DNA of 13,349 nt from an uncultured Clostridia bacterium (GTDB lineage: Bacteria > Bacillota > Clostridia > Christensenellales > Aristaeellaceae): the NCBI GenBank assembly GCA_904420265.1, contig CAJFUU010000225.1:1-13349 (forward strand), read 5' to 3'. The notes under the pieces were generated by a model. That model did not search any database and was not told where the DNA came from. It worked only from the letters and a program-made list of their open reading frames with translations. The translations under genes and the position numbers were made by a program. This document shows, piece after piece, positions 11,198 through 13,349 of the stretch (the first letter of the stretch is position 1; each line of letters opens with the position of its first letter).

Positions 11198-13349
11198 GTG
11201 AAAACGCAGAAATTCAACGTCACAGGCATGACGTGCGCGGCCTGCCAGGCCAACGTCACGCGGCGGGTGAAGAAACTCGACGGCGTAAAGGACGTTGACG
11301 TCAACCTGCTTTCCGGCCGCATGACGGTCGAATACGACGAAAGCGCTTTGAACGCCCCCGCCATCTGCGCGGCGGTGGAGGAGATCGGTTACGGCGCCAG
11401 CGACGCCGAGGCCCCGGCGCAGGCGGCGGGCAAGGCGGAGGTTTCCGGCTTCCGCGAAGAGTGGCAGGCGCGCAAGCAGCGCGCCGAGGACGGGCAGACG
11501 GAGATGAAGCGGCGGTTGATCGCTTCCATCATCCTGCTGGTTCCGCTGATGTACGTGGCCATGGGCGGCATGTTGGGCCTGCCCATGCCCGCCTTCCTTA
11601 CCGGCACGGAAAACGCGCTGATTTCGGCGCTGACCCAACTCGTCCTGACCGTGCCGGTCATCCTTATCAACCGGCATTTCTATCAGTCTGGCTTCAAAGC
11701 CCTTGTCCACCGCGCGCCGAATATGGATTCGCTGGTGGCCGTCGGTTCAGGCGCCTCGCTTCTTTACGGCATCTTTGCCATGTATCGCATGGCCTACGGT
11801 TTCGGTCACGGCGATATGGCGGTGGTGCACGAATACGCGCACGCGCTCTACTTTGAATCCGCGGCAATGATCCTCACGCTGGTAACCGTGGGCAAGTTCC
11901 TGGAGGCGCGCTCAAAATCCAAGACTTCGGACGCGCTGGGCAAGTTGGTGGACCTCGCGCCCAAAACCGCCGTGGTGGTGCGCGGCGGCGAAGAAGTAAC
12001 CGTGCCCGCCGAACAAGTGGCGGCGGGCGACATCGTGGTGATTCGCCCCGGCGAGAGCATCCCCGTGGACGGCGAAGTGGTCGACGGCTTCGGCTTTGTG
12101 GATCAGGCCGCCATCACCGGCGAGAGCATCCCCGTGGAAAAGCGTCCCGGCGATACCGTGATTTCCGCCACCATCAACAAAAACGGCTCCTTCCGCTTCC
12201 GCGCCTCGCGCGTAGGCAACGATACCACGCTGGCGCAGATCATCCGCCTGGTGGACGACGCCAGTTCTTCCAAGGCGCCCATCGCCCGCCTTGCCGACAA
12301 GGTCAGCGGCGTGTTTGTGCCGGTGGTCATGGTCATTGCCGTAGTGACGGCCATTGTCTGGATGGTTGCGGGGTATGGGTTTGAGTTCGCGCTTTCCAAC
12401 GCCATCTCCGTGCTGGTCATCTCCTGCCCCTGCGCGCTGGGCCTGGCTACGCCGGTGGCGATCATGGTGGGCACCGGCAAGGCCGCCGAGTTCGGCATAC
12501 TCATCAAAAGCGCCGAGGCGCTGGAAAACCTCCACAATGTCGACACCATCGTGCTGGACAAAACCGGCACCATCACCTCCGGCCACCCGTCGGTGACAGA
12601 CGTAATTGCTCTGGAAAACGGTTTGACGCAAGCCGACTTCCTCGCCCAGGCCGCGGCGATCGAGGCGGGCAGCGAACACCCGCTGGCCGAAGCCGTGGTG
12701 GAAAAGGCCCGCGCCGACGGGCTGTCCATTCCCAAAGCGGAGGAATTTTCCGCCACTTCCGGGCGCGGCGTGCGCGCCGTACTGGCTGGGCGCACGTATC
12801 TGGCGGGCAACGCCGCTTTCCTCTCTGAAAACGGGCTGGACGTTTCAAGCGCGAAAGCGCACATGGAGCGCCTCGCCGACGAGGGCAAGACGCCGCTGCT
12901 GTTCAGCCGCGACGGCACGGTGCTGGGCGTCATCGCCGTGGCCGACACCGTGCGCGAAACCAGCCGCGCCGCCATCCGCCGCTTCCGCGAAATGGGGCTG
13001 CATGTGGTCATGCTCACCGGCGACAACCGCAAAACCGCCGAAGCCATCCGCGCGCAGCTCGACATCGGCGAAGCCATCGCCGACGTGCTGCCCACGGAAA
13101 AGGAGGCCGTCATCCGCCGCCTGCAGGAGCAGGGGCACAAAGTTGCCATGGTCGGCGACGGCGTCAACGACGCCCCGGCGCTGATGCGCGCGGACATTGG
13201 CATCGCCATCGGCGCGGGAACGGACATCGCCATCGACTCCGCCGACGTGGTTTTGATGAAGGACTCCCTTGAAGACGTGGTCACAGCCATCGACCTGAGC
13301 CGGGCCACCATCCGCAACATCCACATGAACCTGTTCTGGGCGTTCTTCT
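11198..13349 (+). CDS. copA: Copper-exporting P1B-type ATPase CopA (3' end outside window)
   Basis: 717 codons are visible and the frame is open to the window end. The GTG start follows AGGAGG (11186-11191) with six bases of spacing. One heavy-metal-associated domain comes first, with MTCAAC (Cys13, Cys16), then two helices after about residue 105 and the membrane core. Actuator motif TGES (307-310), Cu(I) transport motif CPC (410-412) in ISCPCALG, phosphorylation motif DKTGT (Asp454), the nucleotide-binding SEHPLAEA (His494-Pro495) and the hinge GDGVNDAP (653-660) are all intact. The window ends within helix 7, at NLFWAFF before the expected Tyr-Asn pair, so roughly 30 to 60 residues are missing. 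It exports Cu(I) from the cytoplasm and is controlled by CsoR, encoded just upstream. A silver-exporting role is possible, since CPC pumps accept both ions. A copZ chaperone, if present, would lie beyond the window. Confidence 0.97.
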   Translation, partial: MKTQKFNVTGMTCAACQANVTRRVKKLDGVKDVDVNLLSGRMTVEYDESALNAPAICAAVEEIGYGASDAEAPAQAAGKAEVSGFREEWQARKQRAEDGQTEMKRRLIASIILLVPLMYVAMGGMLGLPMPAFLTGTENALISALTQLVLTVPVILINRHFYQSGFKALVHRAPNMDSLVAVGSGASLLYGIFAMYRMAYGFGHGDMAVVHEYAHALYFESAAMILTLVTVGKFLEARSKSKTSDALGKLVDLAPKTAVVVRGGEEVTVPAEQVAAGDIVVIRPGESIPVDGEVVDGFGFVDQAAITGESIPVEKRPGDTVISATINKNGSFRFRASRVGNDTTLAQIIRLVDDASSSKAPIARLADKVSGVFVPVVMVIAVVTAIVWMVAGYGFEFALSNAISVLVISCPCALGLATPVAIMVGTGKAAEFGILIKSAEALENLHNVDTIVLDKTGTITSGHPSVTDVIALENGLTQADFLAQAAAIEAGSEHPLAEAVVEKARADGLSIPKAEEFSATSGRGVRAVLAGRTYLAGNAAFLSENGLDVSSAKAHMERLADEGKTPLLFSRDGTVLGVIAVADTVRETSRAAIRRFREMGLHVVMLTGDNRKTAEAIRAQLDIGEAIADVLPTEKEAVIRRLQEQGHKVAMVGDGVNDAPALMRADIGIAIGAGTDIAIDSADVVLMKDSLEDVVTAIDLSRATIRNIHMNLFWAFF

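Noticed and set aside
12103..13326. Long minus-strand ORF of about 407 codons
   Set aside because: Antisense shadow of copA, whose motifs are complete in the plus frame.

Overview
The window looks like chromosomal DNA of a GC-rich Gram-positive anaerobe of the Clostridia (Bacillota). This is inferred from AGGAGG-type ribosome binding sites, consensus sigma-A promoters, an LCP-family cell-wall protein, a LytTR/DUF3021 pair, a CsoR/CopA copper operon and an XRE-membrane regulator. No rRNA or tRNA is present, so genus cannot be set from the sequence alone.

Layout. Positions 3-215 are the 3' end of an apbE-like flavin transferase gene, coupled to an LCP-family gene (215-1216). A type A chloramphenicol acetyltransferase gene (1729-2385) stands alone between two long non-coding stretches. 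On the minus strand lies a 3-hydroxyisobutyrate-dehydrogenase-family reductase (4003-4860), divergent from a CmpB-type membrane protein gene (5004-5705). Positions 5706-6976 hold no convincing protein gene, but they contain an isolated transcription unit (promoter 6493-6521, terminator 6757-6794) that should make a structured RNA of about 265 nt. An XRE regulator with six membrane segments follows (6977-7951). Positions 7952-9741 are non-coding. On the minus strand a LytTR regulator (10209-10664) and a DUF3021 membrane protein (9742-10212) overlap by four bases. Divergent from them is csoR-copA (10879 to the window end), with two CsoR-like operator palindromes.

Two features stand out in the non-coding DNA. 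First, 8961-9598 is a decayed CRISPR-like array. It has 29-bp repeats and 32-bp unique spacers (61-bp period), with repeats ending in the ATGAACC typical of type I-E. It has two repeat classes, two phase breaks and more degenerate units outside, and no cas gene is in the window. Second, at least six copies of intergenic repeat elements (families A and B) occur only between genes. They begin with a hairpin and CTGTCAAAA and carry a GC-rich hairpin core. One copy has about 85 bp inserted in the hairpin loop.

Together the window combines ordinary housekeeping and stress genes (cell wall, copper efflux, drug resistance, two membrane-linked regulators) with unusually long and structured intergenic DNA.
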